Virus record (IMG/VR): IMGVR_UViG_3300029319_000533
Coordinates: 1-23,384 of that record
Origin: a virus
DNA length: 23,384 bases
Reading direction: 5' to 3' (one strand)
Translations under genes and position numbers: made by a program
Part shown: positions 6,713 through 15,311 of the stretch, piece by piece
How the letters are laid out: each line of letters begins with the position of its first letter
How positions within the stretch are numbered: position 1 is the first letter of the stretch
Notes under the pieces: model-generated
Databases searched by the model: none
What the model saw: the letters and a program-made list of their open reading frames with translations, nothing else
Told to the model about the DNA's origin: nothing

Positions 6713-9700
6713 CAGATAAAATTATTAGAGGTTCTGGTGGTTCTCCTCCCACTCCACCATCTCCAACAAGAGCACCTGATACTTTAAATAGCAGACAGTT
6801 TGCTAGTATTCAAGATTTATTATCTGAAGGAGAAATAGAAGGTTTTGCTACTCCTTCAAAAGCAGGACTTACAAAAGGATCTACAGCTTATAACAACGCA
6901 GCATTAAAAGATATATTTTTAAACGACACTCCTATTCTTAATTCCAGTGCCAGCAACACTAATCCTCAAACAGCAGATTTTAACTTTCAGAATGTAGGGT
7001 TCACACCTCGTTTTGGAACGTCAAACCAACAACATATTCCCGGTATTGAAAGCAGTCAGTCAACAACAGGTGTAGGAGTAACAGTAACAACTTCTTCTCC
7101 TGTTACTCGTCAAATAACTAATACGAATGTTGATGCTGCAAAGGTAACAATAACATTTCCACAATTACAAAAAGCTACAGATCAAGGAGATTTGCTTGGT
7201 TCTTCTGTTCAATTAAAAATACAAATTCAATATAACGGTGGTGGTTTTAGCAATGTTTTATCAGATACTATTACTGGTAGAACTGCTGATGCGTACCAAA
7301 AAGAATATCGTGTAAATATAACTGGTGCATTTCCTGTTGATATAAGAGTTGTAAGAATTACAGCAGATAGCACATCATCACAGTTAATAAATGCTTTTAC
7401 TTGGACAAGCATCACTGAAATTGTTGATGATAAACAAAGATATTTAAATAGTGCTTATACAAATTTAAGGATAGATTCTGAACAGTTTAGTTCTATTCCA
7501 AAGAGAGCTTTTCGTATTCGTGGTGTAAAGGTAAGAATACCAGGAGCAGGAGCATCAAATTCTGGCACTCCTACTGTTGATTTACAAACAGGAAGAATTA
7601 TTTATCCAAGTGGTTACATATTTAATGGAACTATGGGTGCTGCTGTTTGGTGTTCATGCCCTGCAATGATACTTCTTGATTTATTAACTACTGAAAGATA
7701 TGGTTTTGGAACACACATTACAGACAGTAACTTAGATTTATTTAGTTTTGTAGCAGCCAGTAGATATGCAAATGAATTGGTATCAGATGGATTTGGAGGA
7801 CAGGAAGCAAGATTTAGTTGCAATGTAAATATACAGGGATCTATGGAAGCATACACACTAATAAATGAATTAGCTGGTGTTATGAGATGTTTTCCTATTT
7901 GGTCTGAAGGTTCTGTAACTATTACACAAGACAAACCAACAGATCCAAGTTATTTATTTAGCTTGGCAAACGTAGGTGAAGGTGGATTTTCATATTCTGG
8001 TAGTAGTTTAAAACAAAGACATTCTGTTATTTCTGTCAGCTATTTTAATATGGATAGTAGAGAAATAGATTATGAAGTTGTAGAGGATACTGCTGCACAA
8101 GCTAAATTAGGAATAGTTAAAAAAGATGTAAAAGCATTTGCTTGTACCTCCCGTGGTCAAGCTCAAAGATTAGGAAAAGCAATATTATTCAGTGAGCAGA
8201 ATGAATCTGAAGTGATTAGTTTTACAACATCAATAGATGCTGGTGCAATTGTAAGACCTGGATCTGTAATCTCTGTCAATGATCCTGTTCGTGGTGGAGA
8301 AAGAAGATCAGGAAGAATAAATGCAGCAACTACTACCCAGATTACTGTTGATAATACAAAAGATCTTAATACCTTTAGTGGATCAAATAAAAAGTGCAGT
8401 GTGATATTACCTGATGGCACAGTCGAGACAAAAAACGTAATAAGTATAACTAATGGAGTTATTGAATTAGATTCAGCGTTGTCTGCAACACCCAATGTAA
8501 ATGCTATTTGGTTATTACAAAGTTCTAATTTAGAAGCACAAACTTTTAGAGTAATAACTGTTGAAGAACAAGATGGAATTAATTATGCAATTACAGCTTT
8601 AACTTACGTTCCTGGAAAATACGCCAATATTGAACAGGGTATAAGTTTACCTTCAAGAAGTATATCTCTACTAAATGAGCCAAAAGATCCACCTGGAAAT
8701 TTACAAGCATCAGAAAGAGTTGTCGTACTAAATGCTTTAGCAGTAAGTAAATTAATTTTATCTTGGGTATCAGTTACAGGCGTAAGTCAGTATCTTGTCC
8801 AATATAGATTTAATAGTACAAACTGGGTAAGTCAAATTGTATTTAGACCTGATTTTGAAATCCTAAATACAGAAGCAGGAATTTATGAATTTAAAGTATT
8901 TTCATTTAATGCAGCCTTAAGATTATCATCAACATCAAGCAATTTGACATTCACTGCTGTAGGTAAAACAACACCACCTGGAAACGTAGAAAACTTATCC
9001 ATAGAGCCTATTACTAATAAATTAGTAAGGCTTAGATGGTCAAAAGCTGTAGATCCCGATGTCCTTCACGGAGGGCGGGTTTATGTGAGGCATAGTAATC
9101 TGACGGACGGCACTGGAACGTTCCAAAATTCCGTTGACCTTGTTACTGCATTAGCTGGTAGTACTACAGATGTCGTTGTTCCTTCTTTAGACGGAGAGTA
9201 TATTCTTAAGTTTCAAGATGACCAAGGAAACTTTAGTGTTGGAGAGACAAGTGTAATTCAAGATTTACCTGACCTTATTGATACTCAGGTTATATTGCAA
9301 GATAGAGAAGATTTAGATAGTCCTTCATTTCAAGGAACAAAAACAAATACAACGTTTAATAATACGACAAGTGCTTTACAACTTACTAATCCAGCTACAA
9401 GTGCAACAGGACAATACGCTTTTAAAGATGTATTAAATTTAGGTGCTGTATTTTCTCTTGATTTAAGAAGAGTAATACGTTCTGTTGGTTTTGTTATTGG
9501 TACAGATATTGAAACTTTAATTCCAGGACCACCAGGTATTTTATGGGATCAGTATGCTGCTTTAGATGGTAATTTTGATGGACCAGCAGCAGATGAAGTT
9601 AACTGTCAGGTACAGGTAGCAACCTCACAAACAGGTTCAGGAAGTTTTGGACCGTTTAATAACTTTGCAAATGGTACATTTAAAGGTCATAGGTTTAAAT

Positions 9701-10125
9701 TTAGATTAATTTTAGAAACTACAAATACTGCACAGAATATGAACGTGCAGCAAGCAGGATATACAGCAGAATTTCAATCAAGAACGGAACAAAATTATCA
9801 AACAGGAGGTACTGTATCTACATTGCCTCAAAGCTCTGGAACTTCCGCTTCTGGTTTAGATGTAACATTTGGTACTCCATTTTTTACAGGCACTTCTTCT
9901 CTTGGAGGAGTAAATGCTTTTAAACCTTCAGTTGGTATAACAATAATGGGTGCTGCTGGAGGTGAATATTTTACGATAAAGACAGATGCTAATGGTGATT
10001 TTTTAAATGCAGCAGGAGCAATCGTAACGGGAACAGGATTTAACATAAGTATTAAAGATAGTAATGACAATCCAGTTAATAAGAAATTTACATTCCAAGC
10101 TGTCGGTTATGGTAAAGGGGTGTAA
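6709..10125 (+). CDS. J: Central tail tip protein / host specificity protein J
   Basis: At 1138 residues, this is close to lambda gpJ in size. The N-terminal third has the hub-type segments 'NSRQFASIQDLLSEGEIEGF' (about 27-46) and 'KDIFLNDTPI'. A middle hub region follows. Two fibronectin type III domains come next (about 658-745 starting PPGNLQ, and 754-850 starting PPGNVENL), the second with the conserved 'HGGRVYVRHS' motif. The C-terminal 250 residues are beta-rich and include a FGTPFFTG segment. J forms the baseplate hub and contacts the receptor. It overlaps I by four bases. A short stretch around 9055-9125 is clearly more GC-rich than its surroundings. Confidence 0.88.
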   Translation: MTDKIIRGSGGSPPTPPSPTRAPDTLNSRQFASIQDLLSEGEIEGFATPSKAGLTKGSTAYNNAALKDIFLNDTPILNSSASNTNPQTADFNFQNVGFTPRFGTSNQQHIPGIESSQSTTGVGVTVTTSSPVTRQITNTNVDAAKVTITFPQLQKATDQGDLLGSSVQLKIQIQYNGGGFSNVLSDTITGRTADAYQKEYRVNITGAFPVDIRVVRITADSTSSQLINAFTWTSITEIVDDKQRYLNSAYTNLRIDSEQFSSIPKRAFRIRGVKVRIPGAGASNSGTPTVDLQTGRIIYPSGYIFNGTMGAAVWCSCPAMILLDLLTTERYGFGTHITDSNLDLFSFVAASRYANELVSDGFGGQEARFSCNVNIQGSMEAYTLINELAGVMRCFPIWSEGSVTITQDKPTDPSYLFSLANVGEGGFSYSGSSLKQRHSVISVSYFNMDSREIDYEVVEDTAAQAKLGIVKKDVKAFACTSRGQAQRLGKAILFSEQNESEVISFTTSIDAGAIVRPGSVISVNDPVRGGERRSGRINAATTTQITVDNTKDLNTFSGSNKKCSVILPDGTVETKNVISITNGVIELDSALSATPNVNAIWLLQSSNLEAQTFRVITVEEQDGINYAITALTYVPGKYANIEQGISLPSRSISLLNEPKDPPGNLQASERVVVLNALAVSKLILSWVSVTGVSQYLVQYRFNSTNWVSQIVFRPDFEILNTEAGIYEFKVFSFNAALRLSSTSSNLTFTAVGKTTPPGNVENLSIEPITNKLVRLRWSKAVDPDVLHGGRVYVRHSNLTDGTGTFQNSVDLVTALAGSTTDVVVPSLDGEYILKFQDDQGNFSVGETSVIQDLPDLIDTQVILQDREDLDSPSFQGTKTNTTFNNTTSALQLTNPATSATGQYAFKDVLNLGAVFSLDLRRVIRSVGFVIGTDIETLIPGPPGILWDQYAALDGNFDGPAADEVNCQVQVATSQTGSGSFGPFNNFANGTFKGHRFKFRLILETTNTAQNMNVQQAGYTAEFQSRTEQNYQTGGTVSTLPQSSGTSASGLDVTFGTPFFTGTSSLGGVNAFKPSVGITIMGAAGGEYFTIKTDANGDFLNAAGAIVTGTGFNISIKDSNDNPVNKKFTFQAVGYGKGV

Positions 10126-10147
10126 TATAGAGAAAAGTATTCTGTAA

Positions 10148-11308
10148 ATGAGTCAAGTATCAGATTACAACATAGCTAATGCGTCAGGAGCTTCTGTAAG
10201 AAGTGACCTCAATGCCGTTTTCGATGCGATAAAAACATTAAACAGTGGTGGTACTGATCCAGCAAACCCAGAAGCATTTATGCCATATGTTGATACGGCA
10301 GATAGTAATAATTTAAAAATAAGAAACGCAGCTAATAATGGATTTACTACTGTAGGTTCTATTAATGAACCAAATTTAGGTTTACTACTAAAAAGCGGTG
10401 GATCAATGACAGGTCCAATATTAGGTGATGATGGATCTGGCTCTGGTTCTCCAGCATATGCGTTTGATAATGATACAGATACAGGAATGTTTAGGTCAAG
10501 TTCTAATGTTTTAGGATTTTCAACTGCTGGCGTTGAAAGGTGTGTAGTAGATAGTCATGGAATTACATTAAGAAATAAAGGAGATGTAAGATTTGCTGAG
10601 TTTTCTAGTAACGGAACTAACTATGTTGCTCTGCAAGCACCTAGTTCAGTCTCTTCAAGTATAACTTTTAGCTTACCTGGAGCCGATGGTACAAACGGTC
10701 AAATGCTACAGACAAATGGTGCGGGAGCTTTATCATTTACAACTGTAGCAGGTGTACCTAGAGGATCTGTTTTTTGTATTGCACATACATCTGTACCGTC
10801 AGGATATTTAGAGTGCAATGGTGATAGCATCCCAAATGGTACAGGAACAGTGCAAGGAATAACAGCGAACTTTGCACCTTTAAGAGCTTTGATCGGGTCC
10901 AGTTTGCCTGATTTACGGGGTGAATTTATAAGAGGTTTTGATAATGGTAAAGGAACAGATAGCGGAAGAAGTATGCTCAGTTCCCAAGGCGATCAAAACG
11001 CTTACCACCGTCACAGTGGAAGTGTAAGTGGTACAACTAGCACAAAGAGTTTGACAGGTAACGTCAGAAAAGTATCAGAAACTTTTGCAGGTAATGGTAC
11101 AGTAAGCGGTATATTTACAAAATTGGCAAATCAAGACGCTCCTTTAACTCCAGGTAGTCCTGATACAAGTCCTACAGGTGGTTTTAGTATAAACGCATCT
11201 CACAATCATACATTTAGTGATTCATTTAACACAAGCTATCAGCCTACTAGCTCAAGTGCAGAATCAAGACCTCGTAACATAGCTATGATGTACATAATAA
11301 AATTCTAA
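10148..11308 (+). CDS. Tail fibre with phage tail collar domain
   Basis: This 386-residue protein begins SQVSDYNIANASGASVRSDL, a common start of marine phage fibres. It has a middle repeat-like region (DNDTDTGMFRSSSNVLGFST), then a phage tail collar domain at about residues 203-280: 'VPRGSVFCIAHTSVPSGYL' and 'LPDLRGEFIRGFDNGKG'. Histidine pairs at about 286 (YHRHSG) and 352 (SHNHTF) resemble the HxH metal sites of trimeric fibre needles. The C-terminus 'RPRNIAMMYIIKF' is typical of this fold. It likely binds the host surface as a trimer. The gap before it holds no strong promoter or Shine-Dalgarno sequence. Confidence 0.85.
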   Translation: MSQVSDYNIANASGASVRSDLNAVFDAIKTLNSGGTDPANPEAFMPYVDTADSNNLKIRNAANNGFTTVGSINEPNLGLLLKSGGSMTGPILGDDGSGSGSPAYAFDNDTDTGMFRSSSNVLGFSTAGVERCVVDSHGITLRNKGDVRFAEFSSNGTNYVALQAPSSVSSSITFSLPGADGTNGQMLQTNGAGALSFTTVAGVPRGSVFCIAHTSVPSGYLECNGDSIPNGTGTVQGITANFAPLRALIGSSLPDLRGEFIRGFDNGKGTDSGRSMLSSQGDQNAYHRHSGSVSGTTSTKSLTGNVRKVSETFAGNGTVSGIFTKLANQDAPLTPGSPDTSPTGGFSINASHNHTFSDSFNTSYQPTSSSAESRPRNIAMMYIIKF

Positions 11309-11310
11309 TT

Positions 11311-11655
11311 ATGGCAATCGAACCTGGTATATACAACTTTACGCTTCAAAGAAGGTCGGATCATACAATTCCGCTTATTTTTAAAGATTCTAATAATGCT
11401 GCAATAAATTTAACTGGATTTACTGTAGCTGCACAGGTTTGGGAAGAAACACGCACCACAAAATATGCTGATTTTTCTGTTACTTATACAGATAGATCGG
11501 CTGGATCAGTAAGCATTACTCTTACTGATACCCAAACTGCTACTTTTACTCCTAATATTTTGAAGTATGATGTCTTGTTAATTAATGGAGCAGGGCTTAA
11601 AGAATATTATTTAGAAGGTACAATATTTATGAGCGAGGGTTACACAACAGCATGA
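11311..11655 (+). CDS. Small baseplate / fibre-adaptor protein
   Basis: This 114-residue beta-rich protein has the pattern 'GIYNFTLQRRSDHTIPLIFKD', 'AINLTGFTVAAQVWEE' and 'GSVSITLTDTQTATF'. It resembles the immunoglobulin-like adaptor found at the N-terminus of siphophage receptor-binding proteins (BppU-like) and stand-alone versions in cyanophage fibre clusters. It lies between fibre genes and overlaps the next gene by four bases, so it probably links fibres to the tip. It could also be a small decoration protein; no catalytic motif is present. Confidence 0.55.
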   Translation: MAIEPGIYNFTLQRRSDHTIPLIFKDSNNAAINLTGFTVAAQVWEETRTTKYADFSVTYTDRSAGSVSITLTDTQTATFTPNILKYDVLLINGAGLKEYYLEGTIFMSEGYTTA

Positions 11656-11888
11656 GTAATGTAAGCATTACAACTGAAAAGAACACTGTTACTGTTAATG
11701 GTGACACTAATGTTGTCACAGTTGCAACTCCAGGGCCACAAGGTCCACAGTTTACTACTACTGGCACAAACTTAAATGATTCCAACAAAGTCAACAATTC
11801 AGTAGTGTATTTTGATTCAACAAGTGGTACATTTAAAGCAGATCAAACTCGCACCGTTGAAAATCTCGTAGACGGAGGAAACTTCTAA
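11652..11888 (+). CDS. Small fibre-cluster protein with a short GPQGPQ collagen-like stretch
   Basis: A 78-residue protein starting SNVSITTEKNTVTVNGDTNV, then 'VATPGPQGPQ' (two collagen-like triplets), then a polar Asn/Thr/Ser-rich half. The beta-repeat start and collagen triplets are typical of trimeric phage fibre pieces. Four-base overlap with the previous gene and one intervening base before the next place it in the fibre operon. The GGAGG inside its last codons (11874-11878) is the ribosome binding site for the next gene. Exact function is unknown. Confidence 0.6.
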   Translation: MSNVSITTEKNTVTVNGDTNVVTVATPGPQGPQFTTTGTNLNDSNKVNNSVVYFDSTSGTFKADQTRTVENLVDGGNF

Positions 11889-11889
11889 C

Positions 11890-13062
11890 ATGGCAAACAC
11901 CTTAAGAATTAAAAGATCTACTGGATCGTCAGCACCCACCTCACTAGCCAACGCAGAACTAGCGTTTAGTGAAGGTAATGAAACCCTATTTATAGGAAAA
12001 GGAACGGGTGGTGCTGGAGGATCAGCTACAAGTGTTATAAAAATTGGTGGTAAAGGTGGTTTCTTTGATAAAGATACAGTACAAAATGCTAATAAAGTTT
12101 TATCAGGTCCGACTACAGGAAGTGATGCTGCACCTACATTTAGGTCACTTGTTTCAGATGATATACCTTCGCTTCTACATACAAAGATTAGTGATTTTGA
12201 TACTGGTGTAAGAACAAATAGATTAGATCAAATGACTGCTCCTTCAGCAGCCGTTAGTTTTAACTCTCAAAAGATAACAAACTTAGCAGATCCAACTGCT
12301 GATGCTGATGCTGCAAATAAAGGTTATGTAGATGGAGTTGCTCAAGGTCTTGATGTCAAAGATTCTGTGGTTGCCACAACTACTGCAAATGGCACACTAT
12401 CTACTGCATTTGCTAATGGTCAATCTATAGATGGTGTAACGCTCCAAACTGGTGATCGAATACTTATTAAGAACCAAACTACTGCGTCACAAAATGGTAT
12501 TTACAATGTCAACGCATCTGGAGCACCATCAAGAACTACAGATATGGGAACGGGATCTAACGCTGCTGGTGCTTTTGTTTTTGTAGAGCAGGGAACAGTT
12601 AACGCAGAAAACGGATTTACTTGTACTTCTGATACTGGATCTGCTGTTGTTGGAACGAACAACCTAACATTTGCACAGTTCTCTGGTGCTGGTCAGATAA
12701 TAGCTGGCAATGGTATTGCTAAGTCTGGTAACGAGTTATCTGCGGATTTAAAAACTAATGGTGGCCTTGTTATTGAGTCTGCAAAGATAGCTGTAAAACT
12801 AGATGCTAGTTCAATCACTGGAACGCTTGCCATAGGAGATGGTGGTACAGGAGCTACAACAGCTACAGCAGCCCTAACAGCACTTGGCCTTTCTAACTAT
12901 GCAAAGACATTAATAGATGATGCCGATGCTGCTGCTGCTCGTACAACATTAGGTCTTGGCAGCATTTCAACTCAAGCTGCTAACTCTGTTGCAATAACAG
13001 GTGGTTCGATCACAAACCTAACAACATTTGATGGTATAACCATAGACGGTGGTAGCTATTAA
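11890..13062 (+). CDS. Tail fibre with Mtd-like N-terminal attachment domain
   Basis: This 390-residue protein begins 'NTLRIKRSTGSSAPTSL', then 'AELAFSEGNETLFIGKG'. That is the pattern of the N-terminal domain seen in Mtd-like and other fibres, where a Lys-Arg pair is followed by 'GELA...LFIG'. Residues about 130-250 (PTADADAANKGYVDGVAQGL and onward) match a module widespread in cyanophage structural proteins. The C-terminal third is alanine/threonine-rich with a repeat-like 'DAAAARTTLGLG'. There is no chaperone/protease domain at the end, unlike the next two fibres. GGAGG lies 11 bases before the ATG. Its N-terminus resembles that of the next gene, suggesting an ancient duplication. Confidence 0.75.
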   Translation: MANTLRIKRSTGSSAPTSLANAELAFSEGNETLFIGKGTGGAGGSATSVIKIGGKGGFFDKDTVQNANKVLSGPTTGSDAAPTFRSLVSDDIPSLLHTKISDFDTGVRTNRLDQMTAPSAAVSFNSQKITNLADPTADADAANKGYVDGVAQGLDVKDSVVATTTANGTLSTAFANGQSIDGVTLQTGDRILIKNQTTASQNGIYNVNASGAPSRTTDMGTGSNAAGAFVFVEQGTVNAENGFTCTSDTGSAVVGTNNLTFAQFSGAGQIIAGNGIAKSGNELSADLKTNGGLVIESAKIAVKLDASSITGTLAIGDGGTGATTATAALTALGLSNYAKTLIDDADAAAARTTLGLGSISTQAANSVAITGGSITNLTTFDGITIDGGSY

Positions 13063-13066
13063 TCTG

Positions 13067-13073
13067 AAGGAGG
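13067..13073 (+). promoter_or_regulatory. Strong ribosome binding site for the S74 fibre
   Basis: AAGGAGG lies nine bases before the ATG at 13083, in the 20-base gap between fibre genes. It fixes the start of the 742-residue fibre. Most other genes in the window lack such a site. Confidence 0.75.
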
Positions 13074-13082
13074 TTATAGCTC

Positions 13083-15311
13083 ATGGCTAATGTAATAAAA
13101 CATAAAAGAGGTTCTGGTAGCGATCCAGCAGCAAATAATCTTGTTATTGGTGAATTAGCGATAAGAACTGATAATGGTAAACTGTTTACCAAAATGGACA
13201 GTGGAGCTATTGCTGAGATAGCTGGTGGTGGTAGTGATATTGCAATAAACACACTTAGCTCATCTTCTGGAACGGGCGGTGGTAGTGCAACATTTAATGG
13301 ATCGGCATATAGATTTACTCTTAGTTCTCCTCCTTCTGTATCAGCACAGCAGTTATTGGTAAGTATTAATGGTGTTATACAGAAACCAGTGGCAGGAACA
13401 GGTCAGCCAAGCGAAGGTTTTAGTGTTGATGGAACGGATATTATCCTGGGTGACGCTCCAGCAACAGGATCAGATTTTTTTATTCTTACATTTAGAAGTC
13501 TTGGGGTAAGTGAGCCAGCAGCAAATAGTGTTACAAATGCAAAAGTAGCGTCAAATGCAGCGATAGCAGGGTCAAAGATTTCTCCAATTTTTACAAGTGC
13601 AACAGAGGTACAAAACAGTATTTTTAAAATTACTGACTCAAATCCAGAAATTTTACTTGCTGTTCCTGGTGGAGGATTAGATTCAAGAATAATTAATGAT
13701 GGGTCAGGTAATTTAATAATTGGACATGGAGTCAACTCTAACACTCCAACAGAACGCTTGCGTATAAAAAGTGATGGCACTGTTGGGATAGGAACTTCTG
13801 ATTTTACAACCGTAGGATCACCCGATAAGAATTTTGTGGTTGGTTCTACAACTAATGCTCAAGAAGTAGCTACCACCTTGAATGTGATTGAAGGAAATAA
13901 TAATCGAAGAGTAAAATTCTTTCTTGATGATGATGATGGTGTATTTGGAATAGACTCTACTGCTTCAACAGGAGTTGCACCTTTTGTTGTCAGAATGGCT
14001 CAAAGTGAAAAAATACGCATAGATCAAAATGGGAAAGTGATGATAGGAACTACTACTGAAGGTCATGCCAGTGCAGATAATCTTACGATTGCTGATTCTG
14101 GAAATGCTGGTATTACTATCAGATCAGGTACAACCAGTAATGGATGTATTTTCTTTAGTGATGCAACAAGTGGTGATGCTGAATTTGATGGCTTTGTTCA
14201 ATACAATCATGGCACTGATCCATTTATGCAATTTGGGGTCGGTGACGACACAAGAATGGTTATAAAAGGATCTAACGTAGGTATAGGCACAACATCACCT
14301 AATGCTCCACTCGTTGTACGAGATGCTTCAGGACCTCACACTGTTTTTAGAGTTAATTCACAATCTGAAAGTACAAAAGCATTTATACAAACTGTTCAAG
14401 ACAGTGATCTTCGTATAGGTTCAGAGTCTAACCATCCTTTGAATTTATATACTAATGGAAATGCACGTTTACATATTTCAAATGATGGTGACGTAGGCAT
14501 AGGTACAACATCTCCAGGTGGAAATAGACTTAAAGTACAACTTACAGACGATAATTCTGATTCTTTTCTAGTAAAAGGCGGTTCGGGTCAAGGAAGAACA
14601 AATATAGCGGTAGAGGCTGGCAATACTGATGGTGCTTCATCTACTGGAATTAAATTAGTAAATAGTGGCGGAACTACAATAAGTTCTATTTTCATTATGA
14701 ATAATGCTGATGATGTAAACATAATGAATCAATCACAAGGTGGGGAAATAATATTTCATACAAGTACGACTGCTAACTCTTTAGGGTCAATTCATAGAGC
14801 CAGATTTAATATGGGTGGTGACTTCTTGTTAGGTAAAAGTTCATCGGATATAAACGATACAGGTGTTGAGTTAAAGCAGAATGGACAAAGCAAATTTACG
14901 AGAAATGGTGGAGGTGTTGCTGCTTTTAATAGAAATACAAACAATGGTAATTGTGTATCTTTACAAAGAAGTGGTACGCAAGTAGGTTCAATAAATGTAA
15001 CTACCAGTTCAACATCTTATAATAGTGGAACTTCTGATAGGTCTGTTAAAAAGAATTTTGAAAGCTGGACAGAAAATACTTTAAATTTATTTAAAAATAT
15101 AAATCCACAAAAATTTAATTATACGCATGAAGATGATGGAGAGGAAAAAACAAAAGGTTATATTGCTCAAGATTTAGTTAATAGTTTTCCAGAAGCATAT
15201 CCAAAAAATGATGATGATATTTATATGTTTAACCCATCAGGTATGGTTGTATATTTAATGAAAGCTATACAAGAACTTACTGCTAAAGTAGAAGCATTGG
15301 AGGCAAAGTAA
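13083..15311 (+). CDS. Tail fibre with C-terminal S74 intramolecular chaperone
   Basis: A 742-residue fibre. The N-terminus (KHKRGSGSDPAANNLVIGEL) is an attachment domain paralogous to that of the upstream fibre. The middle has repeated 'VGIGTTSP' beta-helix-type motifs (about residues 399 and 472, with related copies 'VGIGTSDF' and 'VMIGTTTE'). The last 92 residues are a peptidase S74 (endosialidase-type) chaperone starting SDRSVKKN at residue 651, with 'FNYTHEDDG', 'KGYIAQDL' and a C-terminal coiled coil 'MKAIQELTAKVEALEAK'. The Ser-Lys dyad (Ser651, Lys656, five apart) is present, so trimerisation followed by self-cleavage before Ser651 is expected. The arginine normally at +3 from the Ser is Ser here, with Arg at +2. 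Confidence 0.85.
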   Translation: MANVIKHKRGSGSDPAANNLVIGELAIRTDNGKLFTKMDSGAIAEIAGGGSDIAINTLSSSSGTGGGSATFNGSAYRFTLSSPPSVSAQQLLVSINGVIQKPVAGTGQPSEGFSVDGTDIILGDAPATGSDFFILTFRSLGVSEPAANSVTNAKVASNAAIAGSKISPIFTSATEVQNSIFKITDSNPEILLAVPGGGLDSRIINDGSGNLIIGHGVNSNTPTERLRIKSDGTVGIGTSDFTTVGSPDKNFVVGSTTNAQEVATTLNVIEGNNNRRVKFFLDDDDGVFGIDSTASTGVAPFVVRMAQSEKIRIDQNGKVMIGTTTEGHASADNLTIADSGNAGITIRSGTTSNGCIFFSDATSGDAEFDGFVQYNHGTDPFMQFGVGDDTRMVIKGSNVGIGTTSPNAPLVVRDASGPHTVFRVNSQSESTKAFIQTVQDSDLRIGSESNHPLNLYTNGNARLHISNDGDVGIGTTSPGGNRLKVQLTDDNSDSFLVKGGSGQGRTNIAVEAGNTDGASSTGIKLVNSGGTTISSIFIMNNADDVNIMNQSQGGEIIFHTSTTANSLGSIHRARFNMGGDFLLGKSSSDINDTGVELKQNGQSKFTRNGGGVAAFNRNTNNGNCVSLQRSGTQVGSINVTTSSTSYNSGTSDRSVKKNFESWTENTLNLFKNINPQKFNYTHEDDGEEKTKGYIAQDLVNSFPEAYPKNDDDIYMFNPSGMVVYLMKAIQELTAKVEALEAK

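Noticed and set aside
7227-8495. Minus-strand open frames inside gene J
   Set aside because: Antisense shadows of an unambiguous J gene; no family resemblance.
11736-11752. Collagen-like repeat tract
   Set aside because: Only two GPQ triplets; too short to call a collagen domain, so noted only within the small fibre-cluster protein.
13403-13780. 125-residue minus-strand open frame over the S74 fibre
   Set aside because: Proline/serine/isoleucine-rich antisense of fibre repeats; no supporting signal.
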